Positions 6,915 through 12,913 of a stretch of DNA of 12,913 nucleotides are shown one piece after another. Within the stretch, counting starts at the first letter, position 1. Each line of letters begins with the position of its first letter. The notes beneath the pieces are model-generated. The model did not search any database and was not told where the DNA came from. It was given only the letters and a program-made list of their open reading frames with translations. The stretch lies in NCBI GenBank assembly GCA_937864375.1, contig CALMJO010000254.1, forward strand, positions 1 through 12,913. Direction: 5' to 3'. The position numbers and the translations under genes are program-made. The stretch is from an uncultured Spirochaetota bacterium. GTDB taxonomy: Bacteria; Spirochaetota; UBA4802; UBA5368.

Positions 6915-7469
6915 ATGAAAACCCCCATACACACCGTTCCCTTCACGCGCACGTACTGGGTCGAATCCGGAAAGCTTCTCGCAGGCTGCTACCCAGGCGA
7001 CAAGGACCCGCGTGAAACGACAAGAAAGCTCACATCCCTGATCGACGCGGGAATTCGAGTAGTCATCAACCTCATGGAGAAGGGCGAGACCGACCTCCAG
7101 GGACATTCATTCCTTCCCTACGAACCTGAGCTTGAATCGCTCGCACAGGCGCGCGATATCAAGATCGACATCGTTCGCATCCCGATCCGCGACATGGGAA
7201 TTCCCAATGAAAAGGTCATGAAGCGCATACTCACGCGCATCGACACCGCGCTCGCGAAGAACAAGCCCGTTTTCCTTCACTGCTGGGGGGGACGCGGCCG
7301 CACGGGTACGGTCGTCGGCTGCTACCTGGCGCGCCACGGCATCGCCGAGGGGGACCTGGCCCTCGAACGAATCCGCATCCTCCGCGCCGGAGACCCGTCG
7401 AGCCGCCTGCCCTCCCCGGAAACAAGCGAACAGCGCGGTCTGGTGCGCGGGTGGCGGGAAGGCGAATAG
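6915..7469 (+). CDS. Dual-specificity/tyrosine phosphatase-like protein
   Basis: A 184-residue cytoplasmic cysteine phosphatase. The signature HCWGGRGRTG at residues 122-131 gives the nucleophile C123 and the phosphate-binding R129 in the CX5R loop; D93 in IRDMG is the likely general acid. The start region (SGKLLAGCYPG) and the end (SPETSEQRGLVRGW) are typical of compact bacterial dual-specificity phosphatases, and the length fits a single catalytic domain. The substrate could be phosphoprotein, phosphoinositide or nucleotide and cannot be read. ATG 6915 has only modest ribosome sites (AGG close by, AAAAAGG further off). The next gene starts 139 bases on behind its own TTGACA, so co-transcription is uncertain. 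No kinase lies in the window. Confidence 0.9.
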   Translation: MKTPIHTVPFTRTYWVESGKLLAGCYPGDKDPRETTRKLTSLIDAGIRVVINLMEKGETDLQGHSFLPYEPELESLAQARDIKIDIVRIPIRDMGIPNEKVMKRILTRIDTALAKNKPVFLHCWGGRGRTGTVVGCYLARHGIAEGDLALERIRILRAGDPSSRLPSPETSEQRGLVRGWREGE

Positions 7470-7526
7470 CGCGAAGGGGGACCGATCAGCTTCCTCACCC
7501 CAGGCGCCTTCCCCCGCGATACTTCA

Positions 7527-7559
7527 TTGACAAAAACCCGCACCGGTGCAGTGTATGTT
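7527..7559 (+). promoter_or_regulatory. Candidate promoter region of the cNMP/GGDEF gene pair with internal palindrome
   Basis: A perfect TTGACA (7527-7532) is followed by the 10-bp perfect palindrome GCACCGGTGC (7540-7549) and then GTGTATGTT (7551-7559). No -10 box has ideal spacing: GTGTAT gives 18 bases but is weak, and TATGTT gives 21. The palindrome would lie between the boxes, where a repressor or activator could act. Confidence 0.35.
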
Positions 7560-7608
7560 CCCGTGCGCAGTGCGTGATCCAATCCCGGAATGAAACGATA
7601 AATACCGC

Positions 7609-8580
7609 ATGGCACTTCACGAACAGATGGTCGAACTCCTGCGCATGGTGGACATCTTCGCGCCCCTGCGCGAGTACGAGCTCGACACCATCGCCCGCTA
7701 CTGCGAGCTCGTCACCTTCCGCAAGGGACAGGTCATCTTCACGCAGGGAGCGGTCGCGGACTCGCTCTACGTGGTCGCCGGCGGGCGTGTGGGCATCATA
7801 AGCGTCGCGCACGAGGAGGACGACGTCGTGATCGCCCACATCACTGCGCACGAGTCGTTCGGAGAATTCGACTTCCTGGGAAGGACGCCCCGCAGCGCCA
7901 CCGCGCTCGCCGACGACGACTCCGTGCTGCTCCTCTTTCCGGGCGAGGCGCATTCACCCACGGCCATTCTCAGGGAGCACCCCTACCTTGCGGCGAGCAT
8001 CCTCTACCGCCTTCTCGGCATCATCGCCGAACGTATCTGGAACGTGAACAGGCTCCTGGTCGAAAAGACCCGCTGGCTGCAGGACCTCCACAAACAGCTC
8101 CTGTGCGACAAGATGACGGGATTGTACAACCAGGTCTACCTCAAGGAGGACTTCGTCAACCTGCTCCCCGACTTCGGCAAGCGCGCCGCCCTGCTCATGA
8201 TCAAGCCCGACAACTTCAAGGACATCAACGACCGGTTCGGCCACGAGGCGGGCGACCAGGTGCTCAACCTCATGGCGATTTTCCTGCAATCCGAGCTCAG
8301 GGAGAACGACATCGGCGTGCGCTACCGGGGCGACGAATACGCGGCGATACTCACCGGCACCGGGAAGGACGGCGCGGTGAACAAGGCCAGGGAGATCAGC
8401 GGGGCGTTCAAGACCATGGACATCTCGCGCATAACGGGAGAGGCCCGGGTGCGGATACAGGTGAGCATCGGCATCGCGCTCTACCCGGAGGACGCCGATT
8501 CCAGCGCGTCCCTCGTCCAGGCCGCCCACCGCAAGATGCTCGCCGCGCGGGGCGCGGGAGGGAACAGGATTTCCGTATGA
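7609..8580 (+). CDS. Cyclic-nucleotide-binding domain + degenerate GGDEF protein
   Basis: A 323-residue cytoplasmic signalling protein. Residues about 15-125 form a CRP-type cyclic-nucleotide-binding domain with the pocket GEFDFLGRTPRSA (85-97), including E86 and R95, so ligand binding is plausible. A helix (130-165) leads to a GGDEF domain (166-323) with DKMTGLYN at 167-174. The signature is RGDEY (240-244). K199 replaces the first metal-binding Asp of the usual DxD, while N207 and D216 for guanine are kept. RxxD (R231, D234) for inhibitory c-di-GMP binding is kept at the right distance. It may thus bind c-di-GMP rather than make it. An in-frame TGA at 7591 limits the start; ATG 7609 has no visible ribosome site. 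Its stop overlaps the next start as ATGA. Confidence 0.92.
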   Translation: MALHEQMVELLRMVDIFAPLREYELDTIARYCELVTFRKGQVIFTQGAVADSLYVVAGGRVGIISVAHEEDDVVIAHITAHESFGEFDFLGRTPRSATALADDDSVLLLFPGEAHSPTAILREHPYLAASILYRLLGIIAERIWNVNRLLVEKTRWLQDLHKQLLCDKMTGLYNQVYLKEDFVNLLPDFGKRAALLMIKPDNFKDINDRFGHEAGDQVLNLMAIFLQSELRENDIGVRYRGDEYAAILTGTGKDGAVNKAREISGAFKTMDISRITGEARVRIQVSIGIALYPEDADSSASLVQAAHRKMLAARGAGGNRISV

Positions 8581-9539
8581 AGGAGCTCATGAAAAATTTT
8601 CCGGTCTTCGCCGGGCTTTCCGACGACGACCTCGGCCGCCTCGCGGAGATCTTTACCACCCGGACCTGCGAGAAGGACGAGGACATCCTGGTGCGCGACG
8701 ACACCGCGGTCGAATTTTACGTCGTCGCCCAGGGGATGATCGAGAGCACCATCACGCTTCCCGGAAACATGAACAGGAAGAAGAACGAGTACGGTCCCGG
8801 GGACTTCTTCGGGGAGATATCGCTCTTCGCGAAGAGGCCCGCCCTCAACGGCTACCGCGCGGCCCGGAAGAGCGTGCTCCTGGTCGCCCACGAGCCGGAC
8901 CTCCGCGGGTTCATAGAGGTGCATTACGCCGCGGGCAACAGGCTCATCTCGAACCTGCTGATGATCACCATCAGGAACCTCCGCTCGACCAGCGCCTTCC
9001 TCGCCGACGTCGTGCAGTGGGGCGAAAACGCCAGCCGCCGCGTGATCACCGACGAGCTCACCGGCGTCTACAACCGCGCGTTCCTGGACGACGCCATGGA
9101 GAACTTCTTCAGCATCTCGCTTTCCAATAAAAAGCCGCTTTCGCTGCTCATGATCGACATCGACAACTTCCGCGCGGTAAACGAGCGCCTGGACCACGAG
9201 ACGGGGAACAGGCTCATCGTGGAGGTGGCCTCGATCATAAAAAACGTCATCAGCGACTACGGCATCATCGCGCGCTACGGCGGCGACGAGTTCTCGGTGC
9301 TCCTGCCGGAGGCGGACCTCGCGAAGGCGCACGACATCGCCGAACGCATCCGCTCAAGCGTCCAGGGGAGCGATTTCTCGAAGCACCTCGCGGACAGCGG
9401 CATCCCGGTCACGACGAGCATCGGCATAAGCGCCTACCCGGAGACGGTCTCCGATTTCGCGCATTTCAAGGAAAAGGCCGACTCCTCCCTTTACAGGGCA
9501 AAAGAGCTCGGCCGCAACCGCGTCGCGCACTTCGAATGA
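8577..9539 (+). CDS. Cyclic-nucleotide-binding-like domain + GGDEF putative diguanylate cyclase
   Basis: A 320-residue partner and apparent tandem duplicate of the preceding gene. Residues about 8-115 form a CRP-type beta barrel (GPGDFFGEISLF, 73-84), but the stretch after GE reads AKRPALNG without the usual phosphate-binding Arg-Ser, so a cyclic nucleotide may not bind. The GGDEF domain (155-318) has DELTGVYN (159-166), D194/D196 of the metal site, N202 and an intact GGDEF (235-239). The next substrate-contact motif reads HETGN, with N211 where GH..GD normally has Asp. The inhibitory RxxD is absent (S226, G229). This looks like the synthetic member, probably without product feedback. ATG 8577 overlaps the upstream stop and has AGGA seven bases before it; ATG 8589 is an alternative. 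Translation is coupled to the first gene. Confidence 0.92.
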   Translation: MKELMKNFPVFAGLSDDDLGRLAEIFTTRTCEKDEDILVRDDTAVEFYVVAQGMIESTITLPGNMNRKKNEYGPGDFFGEISLFAKRPALNGYRAARKSVLLVAHEPDLRGFIEVHYAAGNRLISNLLMITIRNLRSTSAFLADVVQWGENASRRVITDELTGVYNRAFLDDAMENFFSISLSNKKPLSLLMIDIDNFRAVNERLDHETGNRLIVEVASIIKNVISDYGIIARYGGDEFSVLLPEADLAKAHDIAERIRSSVQGSDFSKHLADSGIPVTTSIGISAYPETVSDFAHFKEKADSSLYRAKELGRNRVAHFE

Positions 9540-9608
9540 AAAGTCAACCTGGTCCGCCGTAAGCGATTCGGCCCCCCGACGTCTTATCCTCTCCTCCCGC
9601 CGGCGTGC

Positions 9609-9638
9609 TTGACAAACAGCCTGCAGGCGCGGCATAGT
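9609..9638 (+). promoter_or_regulatory. Candidate sigma-70 promoter of the acidic orphan gene
   Basis: TTGACA (9609-9614) and CATAGT (9633-9638) lie 18 bases apart in the 200-base gap after the GGDEF pair. Between them is the perfect 10-bp palindrome GCCTGCAGGC (9619-9628). Transcription would start near 9645, giving a leader of about 95 bases. Confidence 0.5.
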
Positions 9639-9658
9639 GCCGTCTGTTCGAAGCGAGA

Positions 9659-9709
9659 CCCGGGGATAGTGATCCTTCGACGGGATTCCGCGGGACGATT
9701 CTCCCCGGG
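9659..9709 (+). promoter_or_regulatory. Possible structured leader of the acidic orphan gene
   Basis: CCCGGGGA (9659-9666) is the exact complement of TCCCCGGG (9702-9709), giving an 8-bp stem that encloses 35 bases with only a small inner pairing (ATCC/GGAT). It lies between the candidate promoter and ATG 9740. It could be a leader fold or chance in GC-rich DNA. Confidence 0.25.
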
Positions 9710-9739
9710 CATTGTATATTATTATCATCGGCGGCACTC

Positions 9740-10642
9740 ATGAACCTAATCACGGAACAGGACATCGACTCCATACTCGGCACTCTCCAGGGCGCGGGAG
9801 AAAATCCCTTCACGGACCTCCTGAAGCTCGTGAAGCGCGAGCAGCCCGGCATCTTCGAGTACCTCCGCGAGGCCGAGGGCGATGAGCTGAACCCCGACGA
9901 GCGCACGATGCTGAGCAACGTGAGCGCAATCGCCTGGTTCGTGATAAAGAAGAGCCTGGGGTGCGGCCGCCCGGTCGGGGCCGACTACCTCGACCGCAGG
10001 CTCCAGCGCAACATCGACCTCATCGAGGACGAGCAGCGGGACGCCGACGAGCCCGACGAATCCGGGGGCTCGCTCGCCGGGATCCTTTCCGAATTCAACG
10101 AGCAGCCGCTCCTCATGACCTTCATCGTGAACCTCGTAACCGACCGTCCCGAAAACTACGAGGGCAAGGTGCGCGAGGAGATGCTTCCCGTGATCGTCAT
10201 GCATTTGAAAACCGTGGTGGACGCGCTCGTGCTCCACGACGACGAATGGGGGGCCGACGACGAGGACGCGGCCGAGTACTCCGACGAGGTCTTTGACGCC
10301 GCGCGCGAGACGGTATCGGAGATGTACGCCGAATACGCCGCGGGCCCCTTCCTCGCGGTCCTCGAGGACGAGCACCGCGCGCACGCCCGGGCGATCGTGA
10401 CGCTCTTTGGCGAGGCCATGTACGAGTACTTCCTGCTCTCGCCAGCCGAGTGGAGCGTCCGGCGCGCCGCGGAGTGCTGCACGGAGATAATTCCCGGCAA
10501 GGCGCGGGACGCGGGCGCCGGGGTGCGCTCGATCGTACCGGTGCTCGTCTCCTTTCTCACCTACGCGGTCCAGGCCGGCGGCATCCCCGACGCGGGACAC
10601 ATCGCCGAGAGGCTCCTTGAACTGGAGGACCGCATAGCCTAG
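9740..10642 (+). CDS. Uncharacterised acidic soluble protein
   Basis: A 300-residue protein I do not recognise. It is rich in Asp and Glu, notably EDEQRDADEPDE (94-105) and the run around 165-182, and appears largely helical. It has no signal peptide, membrane segment, cysteine cluster or nucleotide-binding motif. Hydrophobic helices at 120-135 (LLMTFIVNLV) and 265-285 (IVPVLVSFLTYAVQ) look like core packing rather than membrane spans. ATG 9740 is the first good start, with only a weak GGCGG upstream. It follows the two GGDEF genes on the same strand but has its own candidate promoter and a possible structured leader. The antisense frame across it is also open, but codon usage and the strand of its neighbours favour this reading. 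A role in the same signalling pathway is possible but unsupported. Confidence 0.8.
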   Translation: MNLITEQDIDSILGTLQGAGENPFTDLLKLVKREQPGIFEYLREAEGDELNPDERTMLSNVSAIAWFVIKKSLGCGRPVGADYLDRRLQRNIDLIEDEQRDADEPDESGGSLAGILSEFNEQPLLMTFIVNLVTDRPENYEGKVREEMLPVIVMHLKTVVDALVLHDDEWGADDEDAAEYSDEVFDAARETVSEMYAEYAAGPFLAVLEDEHRAHARAIVTLFGEAMYEYFLLSPAEWSVRRAAECCTEIIPGKARDAGAGVRSIVPVLVSFLTYAVQAGGIPDAGHIAERLLELEDRIA

Positions 10643-10666
10643 CGGCCAGCCTTCCCGCATCCCTTT

Positions 10667-10684
10667 CCGGAAATTTATTTCCGG
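10667..10684 (+). terminator. Hairpin after the acidic orphan gene
   Basis: CCGGAAA (10667-10673) and TTTCCGG (10678-10684) form a perfect 7-bp stem with the loop TTTA, 25 bases after the stop codon. No T run follows on either side, so termination, if any, would be weak or Rho-assisted. Confidence 0.4.
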
Positions 10685-10852
10685 GCACAGCGCGTCCCCG
10701 GGAAGAGGGGCGCCGAAAATTTCAATTGCATCGACGCCCGTGAGCCGGTAAACTCGTCCCCAATGTCCCGTGCCGCATTCGATTGCATGGAGGCGCGCGA
10801 CGCATGTATAGAGTTGTTGTGAAACGGGGTTCACCTTGAGTGGAGCGGGTCT
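10685..10852. other. Intergenic stretch with no recognisable gene
   Basis: Together with the flanking hairpin and palindromic repeat this fills the 352-base gap between the acidic orphan gene and the hydrolase. I see no ORF with a ribosome site and no RNA gene here. The only open frame is the upstream end of an antisense frame that runs on through the acidic orphan gene, which I regard as a shadow. Confidence 0.5.
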
Positions 10853-10945
10853 AATATTGTCATTTCGACCGCAGGGAGAAATCTTAAAGCGTGTACGAGG
10901 CTAAGATTTCTCACCCGAAAATGCCGGGTTCGAAATGACATTATT
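10853..10945. repeat. Long imperfect palindromic repeat (MITE- or REP-like)
   Basis: The outer arms 10853-10868 and 10930-10945 (core GTCATTTCGA / TCGAAATGAC) are complementary over 16 bases with one mismatch. The inner arms GAGAAATCTTA (10876-10886) and TAAGATTTCTC (10902-10912) match perfectly over 11 bases around a 15-base centre. The right side carries an extra small hairpin, ACCCG (10913-10917) with CGGGT (10925-10929), so the folded form is branched. The pair TCATTTCGACC...GAGAAATCTT recalls dispersed palindromes I have seen in many unrelated bacterial genomes. It contains no ORF. It ends about 50 bases before the hydrolase start. Confidence 0.75.
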
Positions 10946-10994
10946 GGAAAAGCAGCAAGTCACATGAATATGGAACGCATTTAAGGAGGAACGC

Positions 10995-12023
10995 ATGGTG
11001 AAACGCATCCTTGCAGGTCTGGCGATCATCCTTGTCCTGTGCCTCGCGACCCTGTTCGTACTTGGAATCGTGTGGCAGAGCACCTCCCACGGGAAGCTCG
11101 ATTTCAAGGCCGCGATCATCCTTAAATTCCGGGGCGCTCTAACGAAGCAGACGCCGCGCACCCCCGCCCGGATGCGCGCCGACGAGTCCGCCCGCACGAA
11201 GAGCCTGCAGGGCGCCCCCGATCCAGGCGCCTCGATCCGCGAAAAGTCGATTCCCGGCCCCGGGGGGAAGCTCGCGCTGCGCGTGTACACCCCGCAGGGC
11301 GACGGTCCCTTCCCCCTGGTGCTTTTCTTCCACGGGGGCGGCTGGGTCATTGGAAGCCTCGATTCGGGCCAGGCGGCGTGTTCCACGATCGCCGCCGCCG
11401 CGCGCGCCGTCGTGGTCTCGGTCGATTACCGGCTGGCGCCCGAGCATCCCTTCCCCGCGGCCCTCGACGACTGCTACGCGGCGCTGGAATGGGCCGCAGC
11501 GCACGGCGCGGAGATAGGGGGAAATCCCGCGCGCATAGGCGTCGCGGGAACGAGCGCGGGCGCCAACCTCGCCGCCGCGACGGCCCTGGCGGCGCGCGAC
11601 AGGAAGGGACCTCGCGTCTATAGCCAGGCGCTCGTCTACCCGGCCGTGAACCTGTGGGCCTTCGACACAGAATCCTTCAGGCTTTTCTCAGACGGATACG
11701 CATTGTCCAGGGAGGATGTTGACTTCTTCGTCGGCTGCTACATTCCCGACGCCGCCGCGAGGAAAAATCCCTACGCCTCGCCGCTCCTCGCTCCGAGTCT
11801 CAACGGGCTGCCCCCGGCGCTGGTCGTCACGGCGGGATTCGACGTGCTCCGTGACGAGGGACGTGAATACGCCAGGCGCCTGGAAGCAGCGGGCGTCGCG
11901 TGCGAGCGCGCCGAATACCCCACCATGGTGCACGGCTTCGTGAACATGGGGCGCCTGTTCCCCGAGGCGGCGGATGCGATCCTACGGGTGGCCAGCTTCC
12001 TGGCGGCGAACCTGCGACACTGA
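10995..12023 (+). CDS. Membrane-anchored alpha/beta hydrolase, hormone-sensitive-lipase type
   Basis: A 342-residue esterase/lipase. Residues 5-27 form one hydrophobic segment (ILAGLAIILVLCLATLFVLGI), an uncleaved anchor or signal peptide, so the catalytic domain probably lies outside the cytoplasm. The domain (about 85-340) has the oxyanion motif HGGG at 113-116, SVDYRLAPEHPFPAAL (142-157), the nucleophile elbow GTSAG with S187 (the family usually has GDSAG), the Asp D283 in GFDVLRDEG, and H313 in MVHGF. All three catalytic residues are present, so it should be active on short or medium acyl esters. ATG 10995 has AAGGAGG five bases before it, a strong site. It appears monocistronic, with a terminator-like hairpin after it and a palindromic repeat before it. 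The natural substrate is unknown. Confidence 0.94.
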   Translation: MVKRILAGLAIILVLCLATLFVLGIVWQSTSHGKLDFKAAIILKFRGALTKQTPRTPARMRADESARTKSLQGAPDPGASIREKSIPGPGGKLALRVYTPQGDGPFPLVLFFHGGGWVIGSLDSGQAACSTIAAAARAVVVSVDYRLAPEHPFPAALDDCYAALEWAAAHGAEIGGNPARIGVAGTSAGANLAAATALAARDRKGPRVYSQALVYPAVNLWAFDTESFRLFSDGYALSREDVDFFVGCYIPDAAARKNPYASPLLAPSLNGLPPALVVTAGFDVLRDEGREYARRLEAAGVACERAEYPTMVHGFVNMGRLFPEAADAILRVASFLAANLRH

Positions 12024-12058
12024 GCCGCTCTCGGCCCGCAAGGGCTTCGCCGATGCGC

Positions 12059-12078
12059 GTAAAATTGTTTTACTTTTT
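12059..12078 (+). terminator. Terminator-like hairpin with T run after the hydrolase gene
   Basis: GTAAAA (12059-12064), loop TTG, TTTTAC (12068-12073), then five T (12074-12078), starting 36 bases after the hydrolase stop. The stem is AT-rich and so weak, but shape and position fit an intrinsic terminator. Confidence 0.42.
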
Positions 12079-12085
12079 CCGCCAT

Positions 12086-12098
12086 TAATGATTCATTA
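12086..12098. promoter_or_regulatory. Candidate operator upstream of the oxidoreductase gene
   Basis: The perfect inverted repeat TAATGA-T-TCATTA lies in an AT-rich island 67 bases before ATG 12165. A second palindrome, CGCGCC-CGT-GGCGCG (12116-12130), lies nearer the start and could be a leader hairpin. No clear -35/-10 pair was found here. Confidence 0.35.
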
Positions 12099-12164
12099 TT
12101 CCTGTCATTGCCTGCCGCGCCCGTGGCGCGCACAAACACATAACGTACCCGCATGGAGGATTCT

Positions 12165-12913
12165 ATGGCAAAGGCTTACATGGGCAAAATACTCAACGTC
12201 GATCTGAGCAAGGGAACCATCGCCGAGGAGAACATACCGGACGAGATCTACCGGCAGGTGACCTCTGGCATGGGGCTCGCCGCCTGGCTCCTGTACCGGC
12301 GCATACCCCGCGGGGCCGACCCGCTGGGCCCAGACAACATCCTCGCCTTCATGTCGGGCATGCTCACCGGCACGGGCGCCTGGTTCAGCGGGCGCTGGAT
12401 GGTGGCGGCAAAGTCCCCGCTCACCGGCGGGTGGGGCGACGCCAACTGCGGCGGCACCTTCGCCCCGGCCATCAAGCGCTGCGGCTATGACGGCATCCTC
12501 TTCCGCGGCATCGCGAAGAGCCCGGTCTACCTCCACATCGCCGACGGCAAGGCGAAGCTCAAGAGCGCGAAGCACCTCTGGGGGCTGGACGCGGTCGAGG
12601 CGGAGAAAAAGCTCGCCGGGGAGCTGGGAGACCAGGCGGTGCGCATCGCCGTCATCGGCCCCGCTGCGGAGAAGAAATCCCTCATCACCGGCATCTCGAA
12701 CGACCGCGGGCGCTACGCGGCGCGCTCGGGGCTCGGTGCGGTCATGGGCTCCAAGAACCTGAAGGCCGTGGCGCTCTCCGGGAAGGCGAAGGTCGAGGCG
12801 CACGATCCCGCAAAGATGAAAGAGCTCAACGTGAAGTTCAACAAGTGGCTCAAGAGCGGGAGCCTCGCGCAGAAGGCGCTCACCTCCGGGGTGCTCAACG
12901 TCATGGCGAAATT
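12165..12913 (+). CDS. Aldehyde ferredoxin oxidoreductase family protein, N-terminal part
   Basis: Tungsten-pterin oxidoreductase of the AOR family. Typical members oxidise aldehydes to acids with ferredoxin as electron acceptor; relatives include the catalytic subunit of class II benzoyl-CoA reductase. The visible 249 residues match the AOR N-terminal domain: MGKILNVDLSKG (6-17), PLGPDN (53-58), GRWMVAAKSPLTGG (76-89), WGDANCGG (90-97), CGYDGILFRG (106-115) and the pterin-site stretch GLGAVMGSKNLKAV (189-202). The window cuts off the rest (usually about 600 residues in all), including the cysteines for the [4Fe-4S] cluster, so the exact reaction stays open. ATG 12165 follows GGAGG by five bases. 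It is preceded by a terminator-like hairpin and an inverted repeat, so it probably begins its own transcription unit. Confidence 0.94.
   Translation, partial: MAKAYMGKILNVDLSKGTIAEENIPDEIYRQVTSGMGLAAWLLYRRIPRGADPLGPDNILAFMSGMLTGTGAWFSGRWMVAAKSPLTGGWGDANCGGTFAPAIKRCGYDGILFRGIAKSPVYLHIADGKAKLKSAKHLWGLDAVEAEKKLAGELGDQAVRIAVIGPAAEKKSLITGISNDRGRYAARSGLGAVMGSKNLKAVALSGKAKVEAHDPAKMKELNVKFNKWLKSGSLAQKALTSGVLNVMAK

Noticed and set aside
7470..7526. A GGGGG/CCCCC pairing after the phosphatase gene as a terminator
   Set aside because: The loop is about 30 bases, the flanking pairs do not extend the stem, and no T run follows.
8103..8576. An N-terminal extension of the second cNMP/GGDEF frame
   Set aside because: It overlaps the first GGDEF gene in another frame, and its translation is low-complexity Arg/Gly/Gln. 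The ATG at 8577 in the ATGA overlap is the natural start.
8481..9332. A 283-codon open frame on the minus strand
   Set aside because: It is antisense to the second GGDEF gene, which has clear family motifs, and its translation shows no domain features.
9746..10834. A 362-codon open frame on the minus strand
   Set aside because: It is antisense to the acidic orphan gene and extends about 190 bases into the gap. No ribosome site or motif was seen, and it runs against the strand of all its neighbours. It is the shadow I am least sure of, because the sense gene is also an orphan.

Overview
The window is GC-rich, densely coded DNA from what is probably an anaerobic or redox-versatile environmental bacterium. 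The pointers are several multi-cluster ferredoxin proteins, a DUF362-ferredoxin protein and the start of a tungsten-type aldehyde:ferredoxin oxidoreductase. The membrane-anchored AraC regulator and the tandem cyclic-nucleotide-domain/GGDEF proteins recall spirochaetes. That lineage is only an inference; a Desulfobacterota-like host cannot be excluded. I see no tRNA, rRNA, CRISPR array, transposase or plasmid gene.

The layout is two divergent arms split at about 6037-6244. The left arm (1-6036) is read entirely on the minus strand. In transcription order it holds an AraC-type regulator with seven membrane segments (6036-4936), two paralogous cysteine-rich ferredoxin-like proteins (4831-4010 and 3969-3100), a seven-helix membrane protein (3103-2432), a DUF362 protein with a C-terminal two-cluster ferredoxin (2412-1258), and an acyl-CoA synthetase that runs off the window (1196-1). 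The four middle genes are close packed, including one ATGA overlap, and look like one operon with its own candidate promoter just behind the regulator. The simplest reading is a membrane-associated electron-transfer module, possibly under the regulator, next to an acyl-activating enzyme. Its substrate cannot be read from the sequence.

The right arm (6245-12913) is on the plus strand. It begins with a lower-GC orphan gene whose protein looks like two ribbon-helix-helix units in one chain. Next come a dual-specificity-type phosphatase behind a strong leader hairpin, and two translationally coupled cNMP-domain/GGDEF proteins. These are followed by an acidic orphan protein, an intergenic stretch with a long imperfect palindromic repeat, a membrane-anchored hormone-sensitive-lipase-type hydrolase, and the N-terminal third or so of an aldehyde ferredoxin oxidoreductase family protein.

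The most striking observation is in the GGDEF pair (7609-9539). The first protein keeps the product-binding RxxD motif and the cyclic-nucleotide Arg but has lost a catalytic metal Asp. The second keeps the metal Asp and GGDEF but has lost RxxD and the cyclic-nucleotide Arg. This suggests a duplicated enzyme split into a c-di-GMP receptor and a synthase. The iron-sulfur/membrane/DUF362 operon is the other candidate for an undescribed system.
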